This document shows, piece after piece, positions 18,295-33,540 of a stretch of 57,430 nucleotides of DNA (positions within the stretch are counted from its first letter, which is position 1; every line of letters begins with the position of its first letter). A program made the translations under genes and the position numbers. The DNA is from Streptococcus infantis SPAR10. GTDB taxonomy: Bacteria > Bacillota > Bacilli > Lactobacillales > Streptococcaceae. The stretch spans positions 1 to 57,430 of the forward strand of contig NZ_ALCH01000009.1 in the NCBI RefSeq assembly GCF_000279535.1, written 5' to 3'. Under the pieces are notes generated by a model. That model was not told the origin of the DNA. It did no database searches and was given only the letters and a program-made list of their open reading frames with translations.

Positions 18295-21200
18295 TTATTC
18301 ACTTGTTTCAACAGTCTCGACTTGGGCATCTACTTGCTCTTCTTGTGAATCTGCAAGGAGGGATTCTTCGTTGACTGCTTGTGGTTCAAGGTTACGGTAG
18401 CGAGCCATACCAGTACCAGCTGGGATGATCTTACCGATGATAACATTTTCCTTGAGACCAAGGAGATGGTCTTTCTTACCACGGATAGCTGCGTCTGTAA
18501 GGACACGAGTTGTTTCCTGGAAGGAAGCTGCTGACAAGAAACTATTGGTTTCAAGTGAGGCTTTGGTGATTCCCATAAGGACTGGGCGACCAGTTGCTGG
18601 AACACCACCTGCGATAAGAACATCTTTGTTGGCATCTGTAAAGTCGTTGATATCCATGAGAGTACCCATGAGAAGGTCTGTATCACCTGGATCCATGACA
18701 CGGACTTTGCGGATCATTTGACGAACCATAACCTCGATGTGTTTGTCACCGATTTCTACCCCTTGGCTACGGTATACTTTTTGTACTTCACCGAGGAGGT
18801 AAGTTTCAACTGACAAGACATCACGTACAGCAAGGAGACGTTTTGGTTGGATAGAACCTTCTGTCAATGCTGCACCACGAGAGATTTGATCGCCAACCTC
18901 TACACGCATACGTGCTGTGAATGGTACCACGTATTCGCCTTCGCCAGTTTCACCTTTAACGAAGACTTTCTTAGTACGAGTTGAAGCATCTTCTTCGATT
19001 GCTGTAACTTCCCCTTTGACTTCTGTGATGACCGCTTCCCCTTTAGGATTGCGGGCTTCAAAGATTTCTTGGACACGAGGAAGACCCTGAGTGATATCGG
19101 TATTTGAGGCAACACCACCCGTGTGGAAGGTACGCATTGTAAGCTGTGTACCAGGTTCCCCGATAGATTGGGCAGCGATTGTACCAACTGCTTCACCAAC
19201 TTCAACCGCATCACCAGTCGCCAAGTTGATACCGTAACAGTGACGGCAAACACCATGACGAGTGTTACATGTAAATACTGAGCGGATAGTCACTTCTTCA
19301 ACACCAGCATTGACGATTTCACGAGCCTTGTCTTCTGTAATCAATTCATTTGGACCGATGATAACAGCGCCAGTTTCTGGGTGTTTAACAGTTTTCTTAG
19401 TGTAACGACCATTGAGACGTTCTTCGAGAGACTCAATCATCTCTTTACCTTCAGTAATAGAGCGGATCAAGAGACCACGGTCAGTTCCACAGTCATCCTC
19501 ACGAATGATAACGTCTTGGGCAACGTCAACCAAACGACGAGTCAAGTAACCTGAGTCGGCTGTCTTAAGGGCCGTATCGGTCATACCTTTACGGGCACCG
19601 TGAGTTGAGAAGAACATTTCGAGTACTGACAAACCTTCGCGGAAGTTTGAAAGGATTGGCAATTCCATGATACGTCCGTTCGGAGCAGCCATCAGACCAC
19701 GCATACCGGCAAGCTGTGAGAAGTTTGAGATGTTACCACGGGCTCCAGAGTCCATCATCATAACGATAGGGTTCTTAGGATCTTGGTTGGCAACCAAACG
19801 TTTCTCGAGTTTTTCACGGGCCGCACGCCATTCAGCTGTAACAGCATTGTAGCGCTCATCGTCTGTGATCATACCACGACGGAATTGTTTTGTGATTTGT
19901 TCTACACGTTTGTGTGATTCTTCGATGATTTCAGCCTTGTCTTCAACGACTGGAATATCAGCAATACCCACTGTCAAACCTGCAAGAGTTGAATGGTGGT
20001 AACCGAGGTTCTTCATACGGTCAAGTAGGGCAGATGTTTCTGTCGTACGGAAACGTTTGAAGATTTCAGCGATGATATTTCCAAGGTTTTTCTTCTTGAA
20101 TGGTGGGTTGAGTTCAAGCCCTTCAATAGCTTCCTTGATATTTCCACCTAATGGCAAGAAGTACTTAGCCGGGACACCTTCTGTCAAGTTAGCATTTGTT
20201 GGCTCTTGCAAGTAAGGTAGTCCTTCTGGCATGATATCGTTGAAGAGGATTTTACCAACAGTTGTAAGCAAGATTTTGTGTTTTTGCTCTTCTGTCCATG
20301 GTTTGTTAAGGCTATCTGTTGCGATACCAACACGTGAGTGGAGGTGAACATAACCATTACGGTAAGCCATGACAGCTTCGTCACGGTCCTTGAAGACCAT
20401 ACCTTCGCCTTCACGACCAGCTTCTTCCATAGTCAAGTAGTAGTTACCCAAAACCATGTCCTGAGATGGAGTAACAACTGGCTTCCCATCTTTAGGGTTT
20501 AAGATATGCTCAGCAGCAAGCATCAAAATACGAGCTTCTGCTTGGGCTTCTTCTGAAAGCGGTACGTGGATGGCCATTTGGTCACCGTCAAAGTCGGCAT
20601 TGTAGGCTTCACAGACAAGCGGGTGCAAGCGAAGGGCTTTACCGTCAATCAAGACAGGTTCAAAGGCTTGGATACCCAAACGGTGAAGGGTAGGTGCGCG
20701 GTTCAAAAGTACTGGGTGTTCTTTGATAACTTCTTCGAGGATATCCCAGATACGTTCATCTCCACGTTCTACCAAGCGTTTAGCCGCTTTAACGTTTTGA
20801 ACGATATCGCGAGCTACGATTTCACGCATAACGAATGGTTTAAAGAGCTCAATCGCCATTTCACGTGGCACACCACATTGGTACATCTTAAGAGTTGGAC
20901 CAACGGCAATAACAGAACGCCCTGAGAAGTCAACACGTTTACCGAGCAAGTTTTGACGGAAGCGTCCTTGTTTCCCTTTGAGCATATGGCTCAATGATTT
21001 AAGCGGACGGCTACCTGGTCCTGTAATTGGACGACCACGACGGCCATTGTCAATCAAAGCGTCAACCGCTTCTTGAAGCATACGCTTCTCATTTTGAACG
21101 ATGATACCTGGCGCGTTCAACTCAAGCAAACGAGCCAAACGATTGTTACGGTTGATAACACGACGGTAAAGGTCGTTCAAGTCAGATGAGGCAAAACGGC

Positions 21201-21942
21201 CACCATCCAACTGCAACATTGGACGAAGATCTGGTGGAATAACTGGAAGGATGTTAAGAACCATCCATTCAGGCTTGTTTCCAGACTTGTGGAAAGCATC
21301 CAAAACATCTAAACGACGGATAGCTTTCACACGTTTTTGTCCAGTAGCTGTTTTCAACTCTTCTTTGAGTTCAGCAATTTCTTTTTCAAGATCTACTTGT
21401 TTCAAGAGGTCTTGGATAGCTTCGGCACCCATTTTGGCAACGAATGAACCATGACCAAACTCACGCAAGCGTTCACGGTATTCACGCTCTGTCATGATAG
21501 ACTTGTGCTCAAGTGGTGTATCTTTTGGATCAATCACCACGTAAGCAGCAAAGTAGATAACTTCCTCGAGGGCACGAGGACTCATGTCAAGGGTCAAGCC
21601 CATACGGCTTGGAATCCCCTTGAAATACCAGATATGAGATACAGGAGCTTTTAACTCGATGTGCCCCATACGTTCACGACGAACTTTTGTACGCGTTACT
21701 TCAACACCACAACGGTCACAAACAATCCCTCTGTAACGAATGCGTTTGTATTTACCACAAGCACATTCCCAGTCTTTTGTAGGACCAAAGATCACTTCGT
21801 CAAAGAGTCCTTCACGTTCTGGTTTCAACGTACGGTAATTGATTGTTTCAGGTTTTTTGACTTCTCCATAAGACCATGAACGGACTTTACTTGGAGAAGC
21901 TAGTGTGATTTGCATACTTTTAAAACGATTTACATCAACCAC
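18295..21942 (-). CDS. rpoC: RNA polymerase beta' subunit
   Basis: A 1215-residue catalytic subunit of RNA polymerase. The Zn1 site ([20 protein letters not shown]) is near residues 60-80. The absolutely conserved magnesium-binding NADFDGDQM motif lies near 450, and the bridge-helix/trigger-loop region is present ([20 protein letters not shown]). The second zinc cluster is CGTDRG through [13 protein letters not shown], and the trigger loop [22 protein letters not shown] follows. Length fits streptococcal RpoC. It follows rpoB by 38 bp in the same operon and is followed by a terminator. Nothing appears truncated. Confidence 0.99.
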   Translation of the reverse strand: MVDVNRFKSMQITLASPSKVRSWSYGEVKKPETINYRTLKPEREGLFDEVIFGPTKDWECACGKYKRIRYRGIVCDRCGVEVTRTKVRRERMGHIELKAPVSHIWYFKGIPSRMGLTLDMSPRALEEVIYFAAYVVIDPKDTPLEHKSIMTEREYRERLREFGHGSFVAKMGAEAIQDLLKQVDLEKEIAELKEELKTATGQKRVKAIRRLDVLDAFHKSGNKPEWMVLNILPVIPPDLRPMLQLDGGRFASSDLNDLYRRVINRNNRLARLLELNAPGIIVQNEKRMLQEAVDALIDNGRRGRPITGPGSRPLKSLSHMLKGKQGRFRQNLLGKRVDFSGRSVIAVGPTLKMYQCGVPREMAIELFKPFVMREIVARDIVQNVKAAKRLVERGDERIWDILEEVIKEHPVLLNRAPTLHRLGIQAFEPVLIDGKALRLHPLVCEAYNADFDGDQMAIHVPLSEEAQAEARILMLAAEHILNPKDGKPVVTPSQDMVLGNYYLTMEEAGREGEGMVFKDRDEAVMAYRNGYVHLHSRVGIATDSLNKPWTEEQKHKILLTTVGKILFNDIMPEGLPYLQEPTNANLTEGVPAKYFLPLGGNIKEAIEGLELNPPFKKKNLGNIIAEIFKRFRTTETSALLDRMKNLGYHHSTLAGLTVGIADIPVVEDKAEIIEESHKRVEQITKQFRRGMITDDERYNAVTAEWRAAREKLEKRLVANQDPKNPIVMMMDSGARGNISNFSQLAGMRGLMAAPNGRIMELPILSNFREGLSVLEMFFSTHGARKGMTDTALKTADSGYLTRRLVDVAQDVIIREDDCGTDRGLLIRSITEGKEMIESLEERLNGRYTKKTVKHPETGAVIIGPNELITEDKAREIVNAGVEEVTIRSVFTCNTRHGVCRHCYGINLATGDAVEVGEAVGTIAAQSIGEPGTQLTMRTFHTGGVASNTDITQGLPRVQEIFEARNPKGEAVITEVKGEVTAIEEDASTRTKKVFVKGETGEGEYVVPFTARMRVEVGDQISRGAALTEGSIQPKRLLAVRDVLSVETYLLGEVQKVYRSQGVEIGDKHIEVMVRQMIRKVRVMDPGDTDLLMGTLMDINDFTDANKDVLIAGGVPATGRPVLMGITKASLETNSFLSAASFQETTRVLTDAAIRGKKDHLLGLKENVIIGKIIPAGTGMARYRNLEPQAVNEESLLADSQEEQVDAQVETVETSE

Positions 21943-21980
21943 TATTTCTTCCCTTTCTATTATAAGTGAACTGCTTATTC

Positions 21981-25577
<3,597 letters not shown>

Positions 25578-25714
25578 GATGATTCTCCTTTGTAAATAAA
25601 GTTCCAAGCTTAGTCACCTAAGCTAATAATTATCGTTTAATGGTTCTAAAACCCCTATCAACTTATCCCCCTTGACTAATTTTTCAGAATCTTTAAATCT
25701 CTGTTACAGATGCA

Positions 25715-25779
25715 AAAAATACCGAAAAAAAGCACAAAAAGAGCAGTTAAATCTGACTTTTTTCAGGAGATTTAACTGC
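25715..25779 (-). promoter_or_regulatory. Candidate attenuator hairpin in the rpoB leader
   Basis: On the minus strand GCAGTTAAATCT (25768-25779) pairs perfectly with AGATTTAACTGC (25743-25754) around a 13-nt loop. It is followed by TCTTTTTGTGCTTTTTTTC. This has the form of an intrinsic terminator placed about 60 nt after the transcription start and 165 nt before the rpoB start codon. It would terminate leader transcripts unless antiterminated. Confidence 0.6.
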
Positions 25780-25835
25780 TGTGAGCCTTGTCCGGACAAT
25801 ATTTCAGACAAAACCTACGACAAATGATTAGTCAT

Positions 25836-25864
25836 ATTATACCCGATTTTCTCTAATTTTTCAA
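25836..25864 (-). promoter_or_regulatory. rpoBC promoter
   Basis: On the minus strand there is a -35 TTGAAA (25859-25864), a 17-bp spacer and a consensus -10 TATAAT (25836-25841). The rest of the gap to 26050 is AT-rich with no gene seen. Confidence 0.8.
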
Positions 25865-26049
25865 GTCCTTTGAAGGATTTTTCTTGCTTTAGTATAGTTG
25901 TGGCTTGTTTTCAGAAAAGGTAATTTTCATAATTTTGTAATTTTTCTCATAGTTACATAAATCCCTTAATTACTAGCTATGAAAAATTAGGATGTAAGGA
26001 CAGTAAGTACATAACAAAAGAGCTTTTCATTCTCGAAAAAACTGAATAG

Positions 26050-26094
26050 AAAAAGAGTGGTTCAAACTAGTACTAATCTAGACCGAACCACTCT
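26050..26094 (-). terminator. Terminator of the VOC protein gene
   Basis: AGAGTGGTTC (26054-26063) pairs with GAACCACTCT (26085-26094). An inner CTAG-CTAG pairing is possible, and TTTTTCT follows on the minus strand. Confidence 0.75.
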
Positions 26095-26097
26095 ATT

Positions 26098-26952
26098 CTA
26101 ATTTTCGACTCTAACTCGCGTAACGATACCGTCTTTATCAGTCATGCTGAATTCTGAGGACGAAAACCACTGAGTTACCGCTTCGCTACTTTGAGATTGA
26201 GCAAATACTTTTAATAATTCCTCTTTGTTCTCAACTTCAACCACATAGTAGGCTAGGCCTGTCAATCCATTCTCACGTCGAGCTAACCTTTTACCACCCC
26301 ATTCGTTGACAGCCAAATGATGATGATAATCCCCCGATGCGATCCAACTGGCATGTGGAATCGTGAATTTATCCTCCAGACCTAGAGACTCTTGATAGAA
26401 TGTACTCGCTTCTCGGCTATTCTTAACAGATAGGTGAACATGCCCCATGCGAGTGCCACTTGCAATTGCAAAAGGCTCGATTTCTTTTCCTAGTTGGTAG
26501 ATATCTTGAGCAGAGAGTTCTTCTGTCACACCAATAATACGGCCATCCTCACGAATATCCCAGACTGTCACAGGCTTATCTCTATAGAGTTCTATGCCAT
26601 TACCCTCCAGGTCTTCTAGATAGATAGCCTCACTATAGCCATGATCAGCTCCACCAACTAATGGAATCTTTAAGTCTAATAAGTGTTTAAAAACATTAAC
26701 CAAATCTTCACGAGTCGGCAAAAGAAGTGCCATATGATAAAGACCATAACTTTGCTTAGGAATGCTAATGTCATCTGTCTTAATTAGCCGAACTAGCGGT
26801 TTCCCACCGGCACCTAAAAGAACTTGATTTTCCGATTGATTCAAAATCTCCAACCCAAGCAACTGATGATAAAATGCTGTCTGACTTTCTAAGTCCTTAA
26901 CATTTAAAGCTACTTCAGCCAAATAAATCTGACTATTATATTCATAAACCAT
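26098..26952 (-). CDS. VOC-family (glyoxalase/extradiol dioxygenase fold) protein
   Basis: A 284-residue protein of two paired VOC modules. The first begins LAEVALNVKDLESQTAFYHQ (residues about 10-120) and the second MGHVHLSVKNSREASTFYQE (about 168-280). A histidine in the second module (MGHVHL) and acidic residues such as GIELYRD are placed like metal ligands of CatE-type enzymes. Two-module proteins of this kind resemble Bacillus CatE (catechol 2,3-dioxygenase), but streptococci have no obvious catechol pathway and the substrate is unknown. The start has GAGAGG upstream and the gene is monocistronic. Confidence 0.82.
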   Translation of the reverse strand: MVYEYNSQIYLAEVALNVKDLESQTAFYHQLLGLEILNQSENQVLLGAGGKPLVRLIKTDDISIPKQSYGLYHMALLLPTREDLVNVFKHLLDLKIPLVGGADHGYSEAIYLEDLEGNGIELYRDKPVTVWDIREDGRIIGVTEELSAQDIYQLGKEIEPFAIASGTRMGHVHLSVKNSREASTFYQESLGLEDKFTIPHASWIASGDYHHHLAVNEWGGKRLARRENGLTGLAYYVVEVENKEELLKVFAQSQSSEAVTQWFSSSEFSMTDKDGIVTRVRVEN

Positions 26953-26991
26953 AGAAAACCTCTCTTTGTTGTAACTATTTTAATTACATCT

Positions 26992-27019
26992 ATTGTACTC
27001 CCTTCTCAGCCAATGTCAA
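26992..27019 (-). promoter_or_regulatory. Promoter of the VOC protein gene
   Basis: On the minus strand there is a consensus -35 TTGACA (27014-27019), a 16-bp spacer and a -10 TACAAT (26992-26997), 40 bp before the start codon. Confidence 0.75.
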
Positions 27020-27046
27020 TCCAGATGCTCAACGCTGATAACACAA

Positions 27047-27076
27047 GAAAAACCCTCCCCGTGTAGGAAGGATTGT
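27047..27076 (-). terminator. Terminator of the adc operon
   Basis: On the minus strand AATCCTTCC and GGGAGGGTT pair (with G-T pairs) and TTTTTC follows, just after the adcA stop. Confidence 0.7.
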
Positions 27077-27082
27077 TTGGAT

Positions 27083-28585
27083 TTAATGAGCCAACATTTC
27101 TTGAGCAATCTCTTGACCTGATAAGCCATCTGGATAGTAGGTTGGCCAGTTGTCCATCTCTTCAAAGAGGGCTTCTTGGCTAGTGCCTCCAAAGAAGATA
27201 TGGAAATGCTCTGCCTTGACCGGAGCGATATTGTGGTCGCTAAACTGAACATACTTGAATTGTCCAGCGTCTGCATCAGTCGCTTCAAAGAGGAAGCGTA
27301 CTCCACGATTTCCTTTCTTATAAGTCAAAATTTTCTTGCCGACATACTTATAAGTATATTGCTTACTTTGGCCTCCTTGGATAAATTCCATAGTATTATC
27401 TGCAATATTAATCTTGTTTACATCTGTTTGGTAACCTTTTTGATAGTAGGCTTTGTATTCATCCTTGGTCATCTTACCAGTCAATTTAGCCTTGTAGTCA
27501 AATACTTGATCAAGAGTCCCATCCTCAAGGAAAGGATAGACTGACTGCCAGTTGCCAGCATAATCACTCAGGGTACGGTCCTTAACATCTGCATCCTCAA
27601 AGTAGCCATTTTGAACGGTTTTAGTTTCCTCTGCCTTTTCTGGTTCAATCTCTGCTCCTGCCTGATCAGTTGTTTGCTTGAGTGCCTTGAGGTTTTTCTC
27701 CATGATAGAGATATAGGTTTCTCCAACCTTCATGTCCTCTTCGGTCAAGCTTTCAAGAGGATTCAGAACATCTAACTTCACTCCTGTTTCTTTTGAGAGG
27801 GTATTCGCTAGGGCTTGAGAAGCATTTTCTTCAAAGTAGATATAAGAGATTTTGTTTTTCTTGATGTACTCGGTCAATTCTGCCAAGCGGCTTGCTGAGG
27901 GTTCCGCATCTGGCGAAAGCCCAGAGATAGAGACTTGAGTGAGTCCGTAGTCCAAGGCAAGATAACGAAAGGCAGCGTGCTGAGTCACAAAACTCTTTTG
28001 TTTTGCACTAGAAAGTCCTTCAGTATAGGCCTTGTCCAGAGCTTGCAATTTCTCGATATAGGCAGCTGCATTTTGCTCAAAGGTTGCTTTTTTATCAGGA
28101 TAGTCAGCTGATAAACTGTCACGGATGTGCTCTACAAGCTTAATGGCACGCGCAGGAGACAACCATACATGAGGGTCATACTCGTGATGATGACCTTCTT
28201 CACCATGGTCATGGTCTTCCTCTTCTTCACTTCCTGGAAGAAGCAACATATCTCCAGTAGCTTTAATGGTTTTTACTTTTTTTGCATCTAGAGATTCTAA
28301 AAGTTTAGGAACCCAAGTTTCCATATTTTCATTCTCATAAACAAAGGCATCAGCATCTTGGATTTTAGCGACTGCCTTAGGTGATGGTTCATATTCATGT
28401 GGCTCTGTTCCAGCCCCGATTAAAAGTTCGACATTGGCTGTATCCCCTGCTACTTGCTTGGTAAATTCGTAGACAGGGTAGAAAGTTGTCACGATATTTA
28501 ATTTCCCGTCTGCTTGTTTTTGATTAGAGCAAGCGACTAAGAATAAGGTCACAAGACTTGCCAAAAGTAGGCTTAGTTTTTTCAT
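27083..28585 (-). CDS. adcA: Zinc-binding lipoprotein AdcA (ZnuA-ZinT fusion)
   Basis: A 500-residue substrate-binding lipoprotein of the zinc ABC importer. The lipobox is LVACSN with Cys19. A cluster A-I metal-binding domain (about 30-310) carries the His-rich loop EEEEDHDHGEEGHHHEYDPH and the metal-ligand segment DPHVWLSP. The C-terminal ZinT/YodA domain (about 320-500) ends with EHFHIFFGG and the downstream DNWPTYYPDG. The fusion is characteristic of streptococcal AdcA and widens zinc capture. It is the last gene of adcRCBA, 9 bp after adcB, with the ribosome-binding site AGGAGAAG. Expression should be repressed by AdcR in high zinc. Confidence 0.97.
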   Translation of the reverse strand: MKKLSLLLASLVTLFLVACSNQKQADGKLNIVTTFYPVYEFTKQVAGDTANVELLIGAGTEPHEYEPSPKAVAKIQDADAFVYENENMETWVPKLLESLDAKKVKTIKATGDMLLLPGSEEEEDHDHGEEGHHHEYDPHVWLSPARAIKLVEHIRDSLSADYPDKKATFEQNAAAYIEKLQALDKAYTEGLSSAKQKSFVTQHAAFRYLALDYGLTQVSISGLSPDAEPSASRLAELTEYIKKNKISYIYFEENASQALANTLSKETGVKLDVLNPLESLTEEDMKVGETYISIMEKNLKALKQTTDQAGAEIEPEKAEETKTVQNGYFEDADVKDRTLSDYAGNWQSVYPFLEDGTLDQVFDYKAKLTGKMTKDEYKAYYQKGYQTDVNKINIADNTMEFIQGGQSKQYTYKYVGKKILTYKKGNRGVRFLFEATDADAGQFKYVQFSDHNIAPVKAEHFHIFFGGTSQEALFEEMDNWPTYYPDGLSGQEIAQEMLAH

Positions 28586-28594
28586 TTTCTTCTC

Positions 28595-29401
28595 CTATTT
28601 GATAAAACGTTTGAGTAAGCTGACTACTAAAAAGACAACTACAAAGATAATGGTGATACTTGCACTTGGTGGTGTCTCTGCATAATAGGAAATATAAAGC
28701 CCCGCAACCATGCCTAGAAAACCAATGACGCTAGCAAGTATCATCACAGAACTAAAGTTTTTACCTAGACGCAAAGCAATACTTGCTGGTAAGACCATGA
28801 TAGTCGATACCAAAAGCGCTCCCGCTGCTGGGATCATGAGTGCAATAGCCACACCCGTTACCATGTTAAAGAGAATAGACATGGTACGCACTGGAAGACC
28901 ATCGACAAAAGCTGTATCCTCATCAAAAGTTAGAATATACATAGGTCTTAAAAAGAGGAAGGTCAGGATTAAAACAACCGCTGCAATAACAAAGAGACCA
29001 ATGACCTGCTCTTGACTAATAGTCACAATAGAACCAAAAAGGTATTGGTCCAGACTCATAGAGCTAGAGCTCTTACCCTTACTCATAACAATAAGTGAAA
29101 CTGCAAGGCCTGTAGACATGAGAATGGCTGTCCCAATCTCCATAAAGCTTTTATAAACCGTACGTAGGTATTCAAGGAAGACCGCTGCAATCAAGACAAT
29201 CACAATGGTTGAAATGGTCGGAGAAATTCCTAAAACCAAGCCAAAGGCAACCCCTGAAAGCGAGACGTGACTCAAAGTATCACTCATAAGACTTTGACGA
29301 CGCAAGATTAGGAAGGTCCCAAGAACTGGTGAAAAGAGACTCATGGCAATAACAGCCAAAAAGGCTCGCTGCATAAAATCATAAGACAATAGATTAAACA
29401 T
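28595..29401 (-). CDS. adcB: Zinc ABC transporter permease AdcB
   Basis: A 268-residue ABC-3 family membrane permease with about eight hydrophobic helices, starting [17 protein letters not shown]. The frame is open to 29431, but the ATG at 29401 has GGAGGTG 3 bases upstream and is chosen. Its first 8 bases overlap the end of adcC. The permease pairs with AdcC to import zinc delivered by AdcA. The conserved ABC-3 loop near GSIVTISQ and the [20 protein letters not shown] segment are present. Confidence 0.95.
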   Translation of the reverse strand: MFNLLSYDFMQRAFLAVIAMSLFSPVLGTFLILRRQSLMSDTLSHVSLSGVAFGLVLGISPTISTIVIVLIAAVFLEYLRTVYKSFMEIGTAILMSTGLAVSLIVMSKGKSSSSMSLDQYLFGSIVTISQEQVIGLFVIAAVVLILTFLFLRPMYILTFDEDTAFVDGLPVRTMSILFNMVTGVAIALMIPAAGALLVSTIMVLPASIALRLGKNFSSVMILASVIGFLGMVAGLYISYYAETPPSASITIIFVVVFLVVSLLKRFIK

Positions 29402-30098
29402 GCTCCACCTCCTGGTCACTTTCATGGACATTGAAGCAACGCCATGGGGAATCTTGGTCTCGGACCAGGTGAATATTACGATCTGCGTAGTCCTTAACTT
29501 CTTCAGGATCGTGAGTAATCATCAAAACAGCCTTGCCATGATGGTGGGCACTGTGGTGCATGAGTTCATAAAACTCATCCTTGGTTCCCGCATCCATCCC
29601 TGTCGTCGGCTCATCCAAGATAAAGATATCAGGATCTGAAGCAAACATACGTGCGATAACAGCCCTTTGCTTTTGCCCGCCAGAAAGGGAGCCAATGCGT
29701 TTATCCCGATGTTCCCACATACCAACAGAGTTTAAACTAGCCTTGATATGTTCCTCATCGTGAGCATTTAGACGACGGAACCAACCTTTTCTTGGATAGC
29801 GACCTGATTTGACAAATTCATAAACGGTACTTGGAAAGCCTGCATTAAAACTGGCAATCTGTTGAGGAAGGTAGGCGATTCTTAGTTTTGTCCCACGAGT
29901 ATTGGTCTTTGAAATGGTAACTTTTCCAAATCTTGGTTGTAGAATACCAAGACTAGCCTTGATAAGAGTCGTCTTGGCGGCTCCATTTTCTCCAGTGAGG
30001 GTGACAAATTCCCCACTATCAACACTGTAATTGATATGCTCAAGCACAGGTTCCTTGTCATAATAGAAGGACAAATCCTCTACTGTGATGTATCTCAT
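29394..30098 (-). CDS. adcC: Zinc ABC transporter ATP-binding protein AdcC
   Basis: A 234-residue ATPase with Walker [10 protein letters not shown], a Q-loop, the ABC signature [10 protein letters not shown], Walker [10 protein letters not shown] and the switch His in ITHD. The Walker A loop has an Ala where Gly-Ser is common (GENGAAKTT); this is also seen in streptococcal zinc ATPases and is not evidence of inactivity. It energises AdcB. It overlaps adcR by one base (TAATG) and adcB by 8 bases. Confidence 0.95.
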   Translation of the reverse strand: MRYITVEDLSFYYDKEPVLEHINYSVDSGEFVTLTGENGAAKTTLIKASLGILQPRFGKVTISKTNTRGTKLRIAYLPQQIASFNAGFPSTVYEFVKSGRYPRKGWFRRLNAHDEEHIKASLNSVGMWEHRDKRIGSLSGGQKQRAVIARMFASDPDIFILDEPTTGMDAGTKDEFYELMHHSAHHHGKAVLMITHDPEEVKDYADRNIHLVRDQDSPWRCFNVHESDQEVEHV

Positions 30099-30538
30099 TA
30101 CTTGATTTCTCCTACTAAAGCAGTTAAAAACCGCTGGATAATTTTTTGCTCCTCAGCCGAGAATTGACTAGCAACTTGTTCATAAGTCGAGAGGGTGTGC
30201 TCATGATGATGATGGTGCTCTTCAGCGATTGGTCGTGCCAAGTCTGTCAATTGATAGAAGATCACTCTTGCATCCTTAGGATCCTTGGATGTCTCCAACA
30301 TCCCCTCTTTAATCAAGGACTTAATGGCCTTGGTGACAGCTGCTTGACTGACATTGAGACGGCGAGCCAACTCCGAATTCGTTAATGACTCCTCTGATAA
30401 GAGCATAAGAATATGCTCCTGGGTATTCGTCAAGGCCACTTCACTCGTGCAATGACCAATCAAAATTTCATGCTGATTTTCAGCTTTCAGGATTACTTCA
30501 TTTAAAAAATGATCAATTTCTGTTGCTAATTGTCTCAT
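30098..30538 (-). CDS. adcR: Zinc-responsive MarR-type repressor AdcR
   Basis: A 146-residue MarR-family dimeric repressor. The winged helix (about 40-100) contains [20 protein letters not shown]. The His cluster [16 protein letters not shown] near residue 108 and the N-terminal [11 protein letters not shown] and C41-E-type ligands form the zinc sites. With zinc it binds TTAAC-YR-GTTAA boxes and represses adc and related genes. Here it heads adcRCBA and has a matching box in its own promoter. Confidence 0.96.
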   Translation of the reverse strand: MRQLATEIDHFLNEVILKAENQHEILIGHCTSEVALTNTQEHILMLLSEESLTNSELARRLNVSQAAVTKAIKSLIKEGMLETSKDPKDARVIFYQLTDLARPIAEEHHHHHEHTLSTYEQVASQFSAEEQKIIQRFLTALVGEIK

Positions 30539-30595
30539 GATTTGCCCCTTTCTTCAAACAATTTTTCTATTATTACAGTACTTTCAGTCTGTTTG

Positions 30596-30607
30596 TTTAC
30601 TAGTTAA
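30596..30607. promoter_or_regulatory. AdcR box at the adcR promoter
   Basis: TTTACTAGTTAA matches the AdcR consensus TTAACYRGTTAA at 11 of 12 positions. It begins at the downstream edge of the -10 element, where bound AdcR would block transcription initiation. Confidence 0.8.
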
Positions 30608-30634
30608 GTATATCACATCCAAGTATAGAGTCAA
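30607..30634 (-). promoter_or_regulatory. adcRCBA promoter
   Basis: On the minus strand there is a -35 TTGACT (30629-30634), a 16-bp spacer and a -10 TATACT (30607-30612), next to the AdcR box. Confidence 0.75.
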
Positions 30635-30749
30635 GAAAAAAGATGAAAACAATTTTTTATGTTTTCATTTTCTTGATCTCTTTTTACTTACCCTTATTCA
30701 AATGAAGAGGCCGCTACAACACTGTCCATTACCAAAAATCTTTCATTAC

Positions 30750-30779
30750 AAAGAGCCCAAAACAAGGTTCGGGCTCTTT
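30750..30779 (-). terminator. Terminator of the dlt operon
   Basis: AAAGAGCCC and GGGCTCTTT pair over a 12-nt loop, 7 bp after the dltD stop codon. Confidence 0.75.
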
Positions 30780-30785
30780 TGCTAT

Positions 30786-32288
<1,503 letters not shown>

Positions 32289-32299
32289 TTAATTTCCTT

Positions 32300-33540
32300 C
32301 TATTTTTTAAACCATAAATCATTCAAAAATCCAGAAAAGATTAAGAATGAAACCATTACGACATGGAAGGTTATCACCATGCCAAGCAACTGAGCCCAAC
32401 GATTTTCAAGCAAGGGAGGTCGTCCTGCTTTCTTACGTTCTTTATTGAGCGTTTTTTTCTTTCGAACCCAGACATCATTAATGACTAAGCCCACTCCATG
32501 AAAGAGCCCGTAAACGATATAAAACCATGTTATCCCATGCCAGAACCCCATAATCAGCATATTTACAATATAAGCGACACTTGAGGTCACATTTCGATTC
32601 TTAAAAAGCTTCTTTCTCGTCATCACCATGACCATGCGCATAAAGACAAAGTCACGAAACCAGAAGGATAAACTCATGTGCCAACGATTCCAAAACTCTT
32701 TCAAATCTCTTGACAAAAAGGGTTTGTTGAAGTTGATCGGACTACGAATCCCCATCAGATTTGAAATAGCTATAGCAAACATAGAGTAACCTGCAAAATC
32801 AAAGAAGAGTTCCAAACCAAATGTGTACATGATGGCCACTACATAATAGTTAAAGACGCCACCTGTTTGTAAAGCTAAATTCTTTAGCGGTGGTAATAAA
32901 ATCTCGCCTAAAATATGGGCTAGGATAAATTTATACAGAAATCCCCACATGATATACCGAACGGACTCGGCTAGCATATCTAGCAACTCATCGCGCTCTG
33001 GTATCGTCTTATAATTTTCATTAAAACGTTTGAAACGATCAATAGGACCACTTGAAAATGTCGGCATAAAGAGAAGAAAACGCAAATACTCCCACATTTT
33101 CAAATCCTTAATGACTCCATCTCTAAGTTCGATGATGATTCCCACTGAACGAAAGGTCAAATAAGAGATTCCTACGAATCCCAGCAGAGACTGTGTACCG
33201 TTAATAGCTGGTTGCACCTTGACAAAGATGATGGGAAGGAGGGACAGAAAACTAACGAGGTAGAATACCCACTTGCCATCCTTGCTTTTTCGATAGTGCT
33301 TGTAGAAAAGCAGGAGCAATATTTCCCAGCACAGATAAATACCCAAGGCAGCCAATTGATTGGTCTTGCCTCCCGTCAACATAGTGACTATAAAGAAGAG
33401 ACTAACCAATATTTCATACCAGCCAAAACGTTTTTTGAAAAAAGACCGATAAAGATTGGCAAAATAGCAGTAATCACATACAAAAAGTACTGCGGATTCC
33501 CATAAGGCTCAATATGAGGAAGCTGTTTAAGAAGCTCCAT
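32300..33540 (-). pseudogene. dltB: DltB, MBOAT D-alanyl transferase, with a frameshift
   Basis: The intact gene would start at the ATG at 33540 ([19 protein letters not shown]), overlapping the dltA stop, and encode 413 residues. After IFIGLF the frame breaks at a run of six T (minus strand, 33438-33443). A seventh T would restore FFKKRFGWYEILVSLFF. Downstream the protein is intact, with the MBOAT catalytic His in MGFWHGITW and the NRWHMSLSFW block. DltB receives D-alanine from DltC on the cytosolic side. As given, translation would stop after about 51 residues. A -1 slippery heptamer A-AAA-AAC follows directly and could in principle restore the frame. Confidence 0.87.

Noticed and set aside
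25578..25607. N-terminal extension of RpoB from an upstream TTG
   Set aside because: The ribosome-binding site AAAGGAG would lie inside the extension, and the TTG at 25577 matches the known streptococcal start.
29394..30098. AdcC as inactive because of its Walker [10 protein letters not shown]
   Set aside because: The Lys-Thr and remaining motifs are intact, and the variant is compatible with function.
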